Shown: positions 9,140 through 16,135 of the stretch, one piece after another
Position numbering within the stretch: the first letter of the stretch is position 1
How the letters are laid out: the number at the start of each line of letters is the position of its first letter
DNA from: Clostridiales bacterium
GTDB lineage: Bacteria; Bacillota; Clostridia; Mahellales; Mahellaceae
DNA: 35,130 bases
Assembly: GCA_030156435.1 (NCBI GenBank)
Contig: JASGMM010000018.1
Span: 1-35,130 of the forward strand
Direction of reading: 5' to 3'
Made by a program: the position numbers and the translations under genes
Notes under the pieces: generated by a model
The model's input: the letters and a program-made list of their open reading frames with translations, nothing else
The model's database searches: none
Told to the model about the DNA's origin: nothing

Positions 9140-9703
9140 ATGCAGCAAGGTTCTCAGGGTGAATCGCGAAATAAGCTTTTTGAGCATCTGATAATCCCTT
9201 TATGGAGTGAATTATATCGATACATATACTGTATAATAAAGAATAAAGATTTGGCAGATGATGCCTTTCAGAATACCTTGGTAAAGGCTTATATAAACAT
9301 AGACAAAGTGAAGGATTCGGAGTGCTTTAAAAAGTGGCTATTTTCGATAGGCAAAAATGAGTCCTATAACTTGCTCAAGAAGAATATTCGTGATATCAGC
9401 GTTTGTGAAACCGGCTTCACAAACGCTGACGATGATTGTGGCGCACTTTCGCAGGATGACTTTTCGATGCCTTTAGAAGATATGATGATCATTAAAGATG
9501 AACAGGATATAGTTGCAAATGCAATAAACGATTTGATGCCGCAAGAAAGAGATATAATAATTCTGAGATACTATTGCCAATTATCATGGAAGAAAATAAG
9601 CCGTATACAGAATACCAGCAAAAACGCTGCTATAAACAAGCACAAACGCATTATAAAGAAACTGCGCAGGATATTGGAGGCAGAGAACATTACTGGCGAA
9701 TAG
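9140..9703 (+). CDS. ECF-type RNA polymerase sigma factor
   Basis: A 187-aa alternative sigma factor of the sigma-70 ECF group that would direct RNA polymerase to a dedicated promoter set. Region 2 is at about residues 10-85, with DLADDAFQNTLVKAY followed by CFKKWLFSIGKNESYNLLKK. Region 4 is at about 135-183, with LMPQERDIIILRYYCQLSWKKI followed by the helix-turn-helix NTSKNAAINKHKRIIKKLRR. I chose ATG 9140 because AGGTGG (9126-9131) is 8 nt upstream; the in-frame GTG at 9128 lies inside that SD. No anti-sigma gene follows, which is unusual for ECF factors; the nearest downstream gene is a small lipoprotein. The targets are unknown. Confidence 0.88.
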   Translation: MQQGSQGESRNKLFEHLIIPLWSELYRYIYCIIKNKDLADDAFQNTLVKAYINIDKVKDSECFKKWLFSIGKNESYNLLKKNIRDISVCETGFTNADDDCGALSQDDFSMPLEDMMIIKDEQDIVANAINDLMPQERDIIILRYYCQLSWKKISRIQNTSKNAAINKHKRIIKKLRRILEAENITGE

Positions 9704-9743
9704 CAGATTTGATATGGCCAATTGTAAAATTTAAATTTTTGCT

Positions 9744-9770
9744 CCAAAAAGCGTGTGCTTTTCGGGTTTT
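9744..9770 (+). terminator. Hairpin terminator after the sigma-factor gene
   Basis: AAAAGC (9747-9752) pairs with GCTTTT (9757-9762) around a GTGT loop. Flanking CC (9744-9745) can pair with GG (9764-9765), and TTTT follows at 9767-9770. An outer pairing of CAATTG with CAATTG plus AAAA/TTTT may extend the structure from about 9719 to 9776. No gene is seen between 9704 and 9917 apart from this hairpin. Confidence 0.5.
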
Positions 9771-9917
9771 CAATTGTCTATTATATAGAAAGATATTGGA
9801 GGTGATTCCATTGGGCAGAGGATAATATAAATTGAGAATGGAAAGAAAGGAATAACATAAGTTTATAATTTTAAAGGTAGTGTCAAACAAGTAATGTATG
9901 TAAGGGAGGAAATTCCA

Positions 9918-10505
9918 GTGAAAATAAAGTTTTTATGCCTGCTTCTTTCAGCAGTATTTTTGTTTACTTTTGTATCATGTAGTCAGAACAACTCTAATGT
10001 AAGTACATCAGGGGACGCGAATGATCTCGTTGAAGAAGATATATTCGGGAATGTGGTCATTAAGACAGATAACGGATTTAAGTTTCAAAATATTGAATGG
10101 ATGTCCAACCAAGCAGTAATAAAAGAAAAAGCGCCCGAGGCATCCTACGAAGAAAAATTAGACAGGTGGGAAACGCACAAAAAATATGATGATAGAGAGA
10201 TCATAGTGCTTTATCACATGCAGGATGATAAGTTTTGTGGCGGTGAATTTCTTATTAAATTCGATAATGAATCCGATTATGAGGCGTATTTACCGAAAAT
10301 AAAAGAACAGGCAGAAGATTTCTTCAAAGAACCGCCAATGAGCAATTCTTTGGATGATCTTGTAGATGGGAAAGAAGTTGTATGGGAAGGCAAAGATAAA
10401 AGCTATGTTAGGATAATACCTTCTGGGGAAGGGGATTATTATAAAAATGTGATTACCATAAGTGTAGGAGCGCCAATTGATATAGCGCCAAGAGATATAG
10501 ATTAA
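9918..10505 (+). CDS. Putative lipoprotein of unknown function
   Basis: A 195-aa predicted lipoprotein. It has a short basic N-terminus (KIKF), a hydrophobic core LCLLLSAVFLFTF and a lipobox-like FVSC|S at about residues 18-21, followed by an Asn/Ser-rich linker, so it should be anchored on the outer face of the membrane. The mature part is acidic and soluble, with no motif I recognise. The start is GTG 9918 with GGGAGG (9903-9908) upstream; a longer frame from ATG 9894 would put the SD inside the gene and spoil the signal peptide. It follows the ECF sigma gene by about 215 bp, after a terminator-like hairpin, so co-regulation is uncertain. Confidence 0.7.
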   Translation: MKIKFLCLLLSAVFLFTFVSCSQNNSNVSTSGDANDLVEEDIFGNVVIKTDNGFKFQNIEWMSNQAVIKEKAPEASYEEKLDRWETHKKYDDREIIVLYHMQDDKFCGGEFLIKFDNESDYEAYLPKIKEQAEDFFKEPPMSNSLDDLVDGKEVVWEGKDKSYVRIIPSGEGDYYKNVITISVGAPIDIAPRDID

Positions 10506-10611
10506 AGCACTGATGTGTACTATTTTTGCAGCGCTATTTCATACATGGCGTGATGATAGGCAGCATTAAGGAGTAGTACGATAATGGCAGGGTATGAGTA
10601 TTTATGCCCTG

Positions 10612-10728
10612 CTATTGATGCGTTTTTCTGAACGTGCCCGGCGTCATGCCTTCATATTTGCGAAATAAAGAGCAAAAACAGCTCACGCCATTATATCCTA
10701 CGGCGTGGCTTATTTCTTTTATATTAGA
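10612..10728 (-). pseudogene. AraC-family regulator, C-terminal remnant
   Basis: Read on the minus strand, this gives NIKEISHAVGYNGVSCFCSL, then FRKYEGMTPGTFRKTHQ and a stop at 10614-10612. This is the second helix-turn-helix and terminal motif of AraC/XylS regulators (I..IA..VGY.....F.R.FK...G.TP..YR). Only about 39 residues remain; the ligand-binding domain and first helix-turn-helix are missing. The sequence to its right belongs to an unrelated gene on the other strand, so the break is a rearrangement junction near 10725. Confidence 0.75.
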
Positions 10729-10796
10729 TGAAAGAACGATACGGTTCAATGGAAGAACTGAATAAGCGCTGGTATACTAACTTTTGGGGCATACCG
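10728..10796 (+). pseudogene. GH42 beta-galactosidase, internal fragment
   Basis: The + strand reads KERYGSMEELNKRWYTNFWG. This matches the conserved 'RYGTIEELNRAWGTAFW' segment of family GH42 beta-galactosidases, near the catalytic barrel. Only about 22 residues survive before the frame changes into the next fragment at about 10796. AraC regulators and GH42 enzymes are often neighbours in sugar-use loci, so this piece and the AraC remnant may come from one lost locus. The fragment is short, but the motif is distinctive. Confidence 0.55.
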
Positions 10797-11044
10797 CTAA
10801 AGCCGGCACATTGTTGCCTTTAGACGGTGGTATAAGTGCTGCTTTTTTGGCTCCTGTGGGCGATAAATACGAAGATCCGAATCAGTACTCAGCGGTGCTA
10901 AAGATACAGTATGGTCAAATGCGTTTCCTGTTTATGGGCGATGCCGGGTTGGTATCTGAATAGCAAATGCTCAAGTCTGGGCAAGACTTGACAGCTGATG
11001 TTGTGAAAATAGGGCATCACGGTTCAGCTGATGCCACATCCTAA
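10796..11044 (+). pseudogene. ComEC-like metallo-beta-lactamase-fold hydrolase, remnant
   Basis: The frame reads AKAGTLLPLDGGISAAFLAP, then YGQMRFLFMGDAG, an in-frame TAG at 10961-10963, and then KSGQDLTADVVKIGHHGSAD before a TAA at 11042-11044. This is the C-terminal half of the MBL-fold domain found alone or at the end of ComEC/Rec2 DNA-uptake proteins; GDA and the GHHGS metal motif are diagnostic. The N-terminal HxHxDH part is gone and the amber codon breaks the rest. The remaining 11045-11183 contains no gene that I can see. Confidence 0.75.
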
Positions 11045-11183
11045 GAATTTTTGGATTAGGCGGAAGCAATTCCTTTGAATGAAGGTAACTGTAATAATAA
11101 CTTGAGTGTAACAAAAAACTAATACAGAAAATTAAACCCTTATAAAGATTGATTTTACTGTAAAAATGAAGAGAAGGATTGTG

Positions 11184-11795
11184 ATGTTTAAAAATTTATG
11201 TATTACTTTCATAGATGTGAGTTTACTTCTATTACTTTTGGTAGGATGTAATACTACTCAACAACCAGCAAATACGGCAGGTTCTTATACTACAAAATAT
11301 GAGCAGATTCCGGCATCATCTTCTATTCAAGAATTAACGGAGAGCACTATTAATAGTAGATATAAGAATGTAACTGACATTTGCTTTGAAGATTATGAAA
11401 ACATTGACAACATAGGTTATTTGGCCTTTTCTTATAAAAACAAGCAGTTACCATATTGTGGTTTTACCGTGGCACAACAAAATGGAGAACAATATAAATT
11501 ATCTTATTTTGAGGACTATTCTATTGCCGAAAAAGAACCGGTTAGTATTACTCAGTTTATTGGGACTTATCCCGGTACAAAAGATCGGAAATTCCATATA
11601 ACTATAGGATATATTAACAACGATCGAATAAAACAAATAATCCTTTATTATCCCCAGTCTAACGTAAAGGTTATACAATTAGGGGAAGACCAGCATGTTT
11701 TTCTTGATATTAATGTAAATTCTGAAGATTCATTATTGAAAATTGAAGGCAGAGCAAGCAATGAGAATATCGTTTATAAAAAGGATTCCGATTAA
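11184..11795 (+). CDS. Putative lipoprotein of unknown function
   Basis: A 203-aa predicted lipoprotein. The hydrophobic segment VSLLLLLLVG ends in a lipobox LVGC|N at about residues 19-22, followed by a Thr/Gln/Ala-rich linker. The mature part has an FHITIGYINNDRIKQIILYY stretch and a beta-rich C-terminus, but I recognise no family. I chose ATG 11184 because AGAAGGA lies 5 nt upstream; the in-frame ATG at 11166 has no ribosome binding site. Base composition is A/T-richer than the trp genes. It has no sequence resemblance to the lipoprotein at 9918 beyond the signal. Confidence 0.65.
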   Translation: MFKNLCITFIDVSLLLLLLVGCNTTQQPANTAGSYTTKYEQIPASSSIQELTESTINSRYKNVTDICFEDYENIDNIGYLAFSYKNKQLPYCGFTVAQQNGEQYKLSYFEDYSIAEKEPVSITQFIGTYPGTKDRKFHITIGYINNDRIKQIILYYPQSNVKVIQLGEDQHVFLDINVNSEDSLLKIEGRASNENIVYKKDSD

Positions 11796-11986
11796 AGGGG
11801 ATTTCGATAAAGATGAGTCTCAACACTAATATGTATAAATATGTGGCACAAAGGATATCGAACATTTACATAATAAAATTCCAAGATATCAAGAGATATA
11901 TTAAGATAATGGAAGTATTCGGGAGCATAGAAGGTAAAATCATGGCTTGAACAGTATTTATCGCCTATTTTAGAGGAGGATAGGTT
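11796..11986. other. Short intergenic stretch with an unassigned small open frame
   Basis: An open frame from ATG 11831 to TGA 11950 would encode 39 residues (MYKYVAQRISN at the start, VFGSIEGKIMA at the end). It has no clear ribosome binding site and I do not recognise it; it may be a gene remnant. Nothing else stands out. Confidence 0.2.
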
Positions 11987-13028
11987 ATGCTGGTTAAAGA
12001 TGCTAAGGATATCGCTCGTAAGTGGGTTATTGATGAAGGTAGTAAATTGCCGGGTTTTTATGGAGCTTTCTATCATGGTTCGATTAATTGGCTTTCTGAT
12101 AGTTCTATTCTTTCTACAACTTCGGATGTAGACATAATGGTCGTACTTGATGATTCCAACCCATCAGATAAGCTCGGGAAATTCATCTATCAGGATATTA
12201 TTTTAGAAGTTTCATATCTTCCATCCTAATCAGCTTCTATTACCTGATCAGATATTGGCTCAATACCATCTAGCAGGTGACTTTCGAGTGCCGAGCGTTA
12301 TTCTGGATCCATCGGGTCGATTGAGCAATATACAAACAGCTGTAGCTGAAGATTATGCCAAGCGCAAATGGGTTTACAAGAGATGCGAACATGCGATGGA
12401 TAAGATTATGAAAAATCTTCAGAGTTTAAACAATTTGGAACCGTTTCATGATCAGGTTGCTGCTTGGTTGTTCGCGGCAGGTGTGATGTGCCATGTATTG
12501 CTTGTGGCCGGCCTTAAGAATCCAACTGTGCGACGCCGATATTTAGCGGTGAAAGAACTTCTGGAAGAATACGGTTACTCAAATTTTTACGAAATTTTGC
12601 TAGAAGTATTGGGATGTGCCAAGATGAACCGTACTGATGTTGAATGCCATCTCGCAAGACTTGTTGATGTATTTGATGTAGCCAAGAGAATGATTAAAAC
12701 GCCTTTCTTTTTTGCATCTGATATAAGCGATATTGCCCGACCGATTGTTATAGATGGAAGCAAAGAGTTGATTGAGGGTGGCTATCATAGGGAGGCCGTG
12801 TTCTGGATAGCGGCTACTTATTCACGATGTCAGAAGATACTTTATCATGATGCGCCTGTCGAAGTACAGAATAGGTTCACTCCGGGCTATCTGCAATTGC
12901 TTGGCGATCTTGGCATTGCTTCGCCGTTTGACCTTCAACAGCGCGGTGAGCAGATCAAAAAGCTTCTCCCGCAGCTTTGGAGTATTGCAGAAGTTATAAT
13001 TTCAGCTAATTCAGCAGTGGAAAATTAA
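11987..13028 (+). pseudogene. Nucleotidyltransferase-domain protein, frameshifted
   Basis: This is a pol-beta-superfamily nucleotidyltransferase (the superfamily of aminoglycoside/lincosamide nucleotidyltransferases and MNT proteins) split over two frames. The first part starts at ATG 11987 behind a good AGGAGG and has the active-site signature GSINWLSDSS...TSDVDIMVVLDD. It stops at 12229. The second part, in the +1 frame, continues smoothly from HPNQLLLPDQILAQYHLAG (from 12222) to 13028 as a helical C-terminal domain. Removing one base near CTTCCATCC (12218-12226) would restore one protein of about 346 aa. Both halves keep coding character, so the lesion is recent, or a sequencing error. A programmed +1 shift is less likely because no classic slippery site is present. 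The substrate is unknown. Confidence 0.7.
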
Positions 13029-13169
13029 AGACCGCAAGCCGTGTTATGCATATGAAAGGGTGATTAATCAGTCAACAAGCCTATGCACAACGGTACATAA
13101 ATAGTCGCGCAAAAAGGGCTTTGGGTATTTATACAAAATTGGCCGTATCTATCATGAAGGCTGGATGTA

Positions 13170-13178
13170 TGATATAAT
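13170..13178 (+). promoter_or_regulatory. Extended -10 promoter of the PfpI-family gene
   Basis: TGA followed by a perfect TATAAT (13173-13178) lies 33 bp upstream of the ATG at 13212. No good -35 is visible at the expected distance; TTGGCC at 13139-13144 is 28 bp away. Confidence 0.5.
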
Positions 13179-13211
13179 ATATAAAAATCAATGCAAAAGG
13201 AGCTGATTTAT

Positions 13212-13730
13212 ATGGCTTTGGAAGGGAAGAAACTCGTAATGCTTGCAGCTAACGATTATGAGGATCTGGAGTTATGGTATCCTGTTATAAGGTTGCAGGA
13301 AGCCGGAGCTCAGGTTATAGTAGCTGCAGCCAAGCCGGGTACAGTGATGAGCAAACATGGGTATCCTGTAGAGGCGACGGTGGCATTTGCCGATGTAAAA
13401 ACCGACCAAGTGGATGGGGTGTTGGTACCGGGCGGCTGGGCTCCCGATGGCATACGCAGGCATAAAGAGGCCCTCGATGTTGTGCGCCAGATGAATAGGA
13501 GCGGTAAATTAGTGGCTGCCATATGCCATGCCGGATGGGTACTTGCATCGGCCGAGATTTTACAGGGCAGAACAATGACATGTGTGTCGGCTATAAAGGA
13601 TGATGTCATACATGCCGGTGCCAAATACATCGATCAACCCGTGGTGGTGGACGGTAACCTGATTACGTCGCGTACGCCGGCTGATTTACCGCAATATATG
13701 AAAGCAATAGTGGAATTTTTGAGCAATTAA
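13212..13730 (+). CDS. PfpI/DJ-1 family protein (YhbO-like)
   Basis: A 172-aa cytoplasmic protein of the DJ-1/PfpI class I glutamine-amidotransferase-like superfamily. Members are stress-linked and described as proteases, deglycases or glyoxalases. The nucleophile elbow AAICHAGW has the catalytic cysteine C105 and H106; an acidic residue is supplied by YEDLELWYP near residue 18. VDGVLVPGGWAPDGIRRH and NLITSRTPADLPQY are also typical of PfpI/YhbO proteins. I chose ATG 13212, with AAAGGAG about 10 nt upstream, over ATG 13191, which precedes the SD. The gene stands alone between its own promoter and a terminator, so it is probably monocistronic. The exact activity cannot be deduced. Confidence 0.9.
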   Translation: MALEGKKLVMLAANDYEDLELWYPVIRLQEAGAQVIVAAAKPGTVMSKHGYPVEATVAFADVKTDQVDGVLVPGGWAPDGIRRHKEALDVVRQMNRSGKLVAAICHAGWVLASAEILQGRTMTCVSAIKDDVIHAGAKYIDQPVVVDGNLITSRTPADLPQYMKAIVEFLSN

Positions 13731-13798
13731 GCTAAAGACTATCCTTGCCGTAGCTATGGGTATCGATAACCTTATGACATGCTATATCAGGAGCTTAA

Positions 13799-13844
13799 TG
13801 GAATAACGCCTTAGAGAGCAAAAGATTCTATAGGCGTTATTCCA
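13799..13844. terminator. Strong hairpin terminator after the PfpI-family gene
   Basis: TGGAATAACGCC (13799-13810) and GGCGTTATTCCA (13833-13844) pair perfectly over 12 bp, with an inner TAGA/TCTA pair in the loop. The 3' flank is TATTTA, so the T-tract is modest. The region between the two genes contains no other element I can support. Confidence 0.6.
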
Positions 13845-13959
13845 TATTTAAATATATTGTGCTAATATTATAGACATAAGCGTGGGAAAACCTCGGAATT
13901 TCATTGCGGTGATGAGGCAGGTATGTATTTGCAACACTATTGTAGAAAGGATATTATGT

Positions 13960-15132
13960 ATGAGCATACAAGAAGAAGCATTAGAATTACATAAAGAGCA
14001 TAAAGGGAAACTCGAGATAACATCTAAGGTAAAGGTGGAATCTGCTTATGATTTAAGCCTTGCGTATACGCCGGGAGTGGCGGAACCATGCAAGAGGATA
14101 CATGAAAACCGCGACGATGTTTATAAGTATACAATTAAAGGCAATACTATAGCGGTGGTGACAGATGGCACCGCTGTATTGGGATTAGGCGATATAGGCC
14201 CTGAAGCCGGGCTTCCTGTTATGGAGGGTAAAGCTGTGCTGTTTAAGACATTTGGTAATGTAGACGCATTTCCCATATGTCTCGCTACCAAAGACGTGGA
14301 AGAGATCGTTAAAACCGTAAAGCTCATATCGCCAGGATTTGGAGGTATAAACCTTGAAGATATATCAGCACCTAGGTGTTTTGAAATAGAGGAACGTTTA
14401 AAAGCGGAGCTGGATATACCGGTATTCCACGATGATCAACATGGCACCGCAGTAGTCGTGCTGGCAGCTATGATAAATGCCCTTAAGATTACGGGTAAGG
14501 TCCTGGATAACTTGAGCGTGGTCATTAATGGCGCAGGGGCGGCTGGCGTAGCCATAGCCAAATTGCTTATGAAAATGGGCTTAAAGGACGTAGTGCTATG
14601 CGATAGACAAGGAGCCATATATGAAGGAAGAAATGGACTTAATGATATAAAACGGCAGATGGCAACTATAACCAATTTGGATAAGAAAAAAGGAAACCTT
14701 ACCGATGTCATAAAAGGTGCTGATGTGTTCATAGGAGTGTCGTCGCCTGGTGTGCTTACGCCAGATATGGTGCGTACAATGGCGCCAGAGCCGATGGTAT
14801 TTGCTATGGCAAACCCTGTGCCCGAGATATTCCCTGACGAGGCCAAGAGCGCTGGGGCAAGAATAGTGGGTACTGGCCGTTCGGATTTTCCCAATCAGAT
14901 AAACAATGTGCTGGCCTTCCCCGGCATATTTCGCGGAGCGTTAGATGTAAGAGCGCGTCAGATAAATGATGAGATGAAGATAGCAGCAGCTTATGCCATA
15001 GCTGGCTCGGTAAAACCTGAGGAGCTAAACGAAGATTTTATAATACCCTATGCTTTCAATAAAAAAGTAAGCATAAACGTGGCCAAAGCAGTTGCCGAAT
15101 CCGCCAGAAAAACCGGCGTAGCAGCAAAATAA
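13960..15132 (+). CDS. NAD(P)-dependent malic enzyme
   Basis: It oxidatively decarboxylates malate to pyruvate with reduction of NAD(P), linking C4 acids to pyruvate in the cytoplasm. The 390-aa length fits the short bacterial malic enzymes. Diagnostic segments are SLAYTPGVAEPCKRI, VTDGTAVLGLGDIGPEAGLP, metal-site residues in FHDDQHGTAVVVLAAMINAL, and the Rossmann nucleotide loop INGAGAAGVA. I chose ATG 13960 because AAAGGA (13946-13951) lies 8 nt upstream; the longer frame from 13882 has no ribosome binding site and an untypical N-terminus. NAD versus NADP preference cannot be read safely. A transposon-like remnant begins one base after the stop. Confidence 0.95.
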   Translation: MSIQEEALELHKEHKGKLEITSKVKVESAYDLSLAYTPGVAEPCKRIHENRDDVYKYTIKGNTIAVVTDGTAVLGLGDIGPEAGLPVMEGKAVLFKTFGNVDAFPICLATKDVEEIVKTVKLISPGFGGINLEDISAPRCFEIEERLKAELDIPVFHDDQHGTAVVVLAAMINALKITGKVLDNLSVVINGAGAAGVAIAKLLMKMGLKDVVLCDRQGAIYEGRNGLNDIKRQMATITNLDKKKGNLTDVIKGADVFIGVSSPGVLTPDMVRTMAPEPMVFAMANPVPEIFPDEAKSAGARIVGTGRSDFPNQINNVLAFPGIFRGALDVRARQINDEMKIAAAYAIAGSVKPEELNEDFIIPYAFNKKVSINVAKAVAESARKTGVAAK

Positions 15133-15133
15133 G

Positions 15134-15400
15134 AGATTATCAAGGCAAGAATTAGTTAGCACGGTGTGTGGATCCTTAGGTTGGACGATACCTGCAGGAC
15201 GACTAAAATACCGCAGTGTCTACTACTGCTGCAAAAACTAGATGCCGATGGAGTAATGCAGCTACCTGAGATCAAACGCTCTCGCATAAGAAAGGCATCT
15301 ACCAAAAAGCAGTACATAGAATTTGATACCACACCAGTATGAGGAGAGTTATCAGAACATGAGTCTACTTATCTGGAAATTGTAATTGTAGGACAACCAT
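15134..15400 (+). pseudogene. DruA/DUF4338-family protein, N-terminal remnant
   Basis: The first frame reads RLSRQELVSTVCGSLGW, then TIPAGRLKYRS, ending at a TAG (15239-15241). The overlapping second frame continues LLQKLDADGVMQLPEIKRSR to a TGA at 15340-15342, and then GELSEHESTYLEIVIVGQP. Joined, this resembles the N-terminus of DUF4338 proteins (reLv..lCe.lGW..p.GrlK..scr..L..L...GlI.LP). The family includes DruA of the Druantia anti-phage system and many transposase-like, multicopy relatives. A frameshift, a stop and loss of the whole catalytic part make it dead. It starts immediately after the malic-enzyme stop and ends near a dispersed repeat. Confidence 0.6.
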
Positions 15401-15445
15401 CATTCGTCCGCATAGCTGTAAAATAACGATTAAGCGGCATGATGC

Positions 15446-15564
15446 GTCTAAAATAAGATGTTTTTGTACATAGATAACTGTTATAAAGCTAGTTGGGGTA
15501 TGCCAGATTAAATAATTGGTATATGTAGGCCTATGAATTGCCGATTGTAAATTTTTGCTCTTTA
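15446..15564. repeat. Dispersed repeat of about 119 bp, copy 1 (uninterrupted)
   Basis: This stretch, from GTCTAAAATAAGATG to TTTTTGCTCTTTA, is repeated at roughly 80-85% identity at 17303-17376 plus 18982-19025, where an insertion sequence splits the second copy. It contains no open frame shared by both copies and no strong terminal inverted repeat. It may be a MITE-like element, the 3' tail of the neighbouring DruA-like element, or a conserved non-coding repeat of this genome. Confidence 0.7.
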
Positions 15565-15588
15565 TCCCTGAAATGACAACACTTTGTA

Positions 15589-15617
15589 TTGACAAATTAT
15601 CGTTTTTGCGATAATAT
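15589..15617 (+). promoter_or_regulatory. Sigma-A promoter of the thiamine-regulated operon
   Basis: A consensus TTGACA (15589-15594) is separated by exactly 17 bp from TAATAT (15612-15617). GATAAT (15610-15615) is an alternative -10. Transcription would start near 15624, about 35 nt before the TPP riboswitch aptamer. Confidence 0.8.
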
Positions 15618-15658
15618 AGTAATGAAGTTCAAAGGACTTAAATAAAATTAAATAATGA

Positions 15659-15754
15659 CCACTGGGGAGCCAGATTAGGCTGGCTGAGATAGGGGACCGA
15701 TGAATCCTCTGACCCATCGAACCTGATCCGGTTAATGCCGGCGTAGGAATGTGG
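15659..15754 (+). promoter_or_regulatory. TPP riboswitch (THI element)
   Basis: The conserved thi-box elements appear in order: ACTGGGGAGCC (from 15661), GGCTGAGA (CTGAGA at 15684-15689), GACCC (15711-15715), GAACCTGATC (CTGAT at 15723-15727) and GCCGGCGTAGGAATGTGG. The terminal CCAC (15659-15662) and GTGG (15751-15754) close helix P1. This aptamer binds thiamine pyrophosphate. A terminator hairpin follows, so TPP probably stops transcription before the genes at 15826 and 16136. Confidence 0.97.
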
Positions 15755-15767
15755 AATGCGCAAGTAT

Positions 15768-15803
15768 AGGCCATGAATTATCAGGTTCATGGCCTTAATT
15801 TTT
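15768..15803 (+). terminator. Riboswitch expression-platform terminator
   Basis: AGGCCATGAA (15768-15777) pairs perfectly with TTCATGGCCT (15786-15795) and is followed by TAATTTTTAT. It sits between the TPP aptamer and the ribosome binding site (15812-15817), as expected for transcriptional attenuation. Confidence 0.9.
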
Positions 15804-15825
15804 ATATGCAAAGGAGGTGATATAC

Positions 15826-16116
15826 GTGGCAAGTGCAAATGTAAGCCTTCAAGTTTTACCATTAGTCGAAGAAAGGAAACTCAATCATGTAGTAGACGAG
15901 GTAATAGAATATATAAAAGGTACAGGTGTGAAATATGTCGTTGGTCCTATGGAGACAACTATGGAAGGGGAATTGGATGAACTTCTTGAAATAGTAAAAA
16001 AAGCGCAAAAGATATGCGTTAAAAATGGAGCAGATAGGGTGATTTCAGTTGTTAAAATTGATTATAGCACTGATGGGGTGACTATAGATGAAAAAATAAG
16101 CAAATATATCAAATGA
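15826..16116 (+). CDS. Thiamine-binding YkoF/MTH1187-family protein
   Basis: A 96-aa single-domain protein of the MTH1187/YkoF (DUF77) family, small ferredoxin-like folds that bind thiamine or its hydroxymethylpyrimidine (HMP) part. Family features are VSLQVLPLV at the start, YIKGTGVKYVVGPMETTMEG in the middle, and GADRVISVVKIDYSTDG near the end. It lies directly behind a TPP riboswitch and terminator, strong support for a thiamine role. I chose GTG 15826 because AGGAGG (15812-15817) is 8 nt upstream; the in-frame GTG at 15817 overlaps that SD. The AIR-synthase-like gene follows 19 bp later in the same operon. It may carry or buffer thiamine or HMP for that enzyme, which is inference. Confidence 0.88.
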   Translation: MASANVSLQVLPLVEERKLNHVVDEVIEYIKGTGVKYVVGPMETTMEGELDELLEIVKKAQKICVKNGADRVISVVKIDYSTDGVTIDEKISKYIK

Positions 16117-16135
16117 GAAAGGTGTATGATAAACT

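Noticed and set aside
9574-9825. 83-codon frame overlapping the end of the sigma-factor gene, as an anti-sigma factor
   Set aside because: It is the alternative frame of the region 4 coding sequence followed by terminator sequence, has no membrane helix and no ribosome binding site.
12218-12229. Programmed +1 frameshifting in the nucleotidyltransferase gene
   Set aside because: The site lacks a known shift-prone codon and stop combination, SD-like stimulator or downstream structure; simple mutation or sequencing error is likelier.
15365-15595. Minus-strand 76-codon frame across the dispersed repeat
   Set aside because: The second repeat copy has several stop codons in the corresponding frame, and no ribosome binding site is present.
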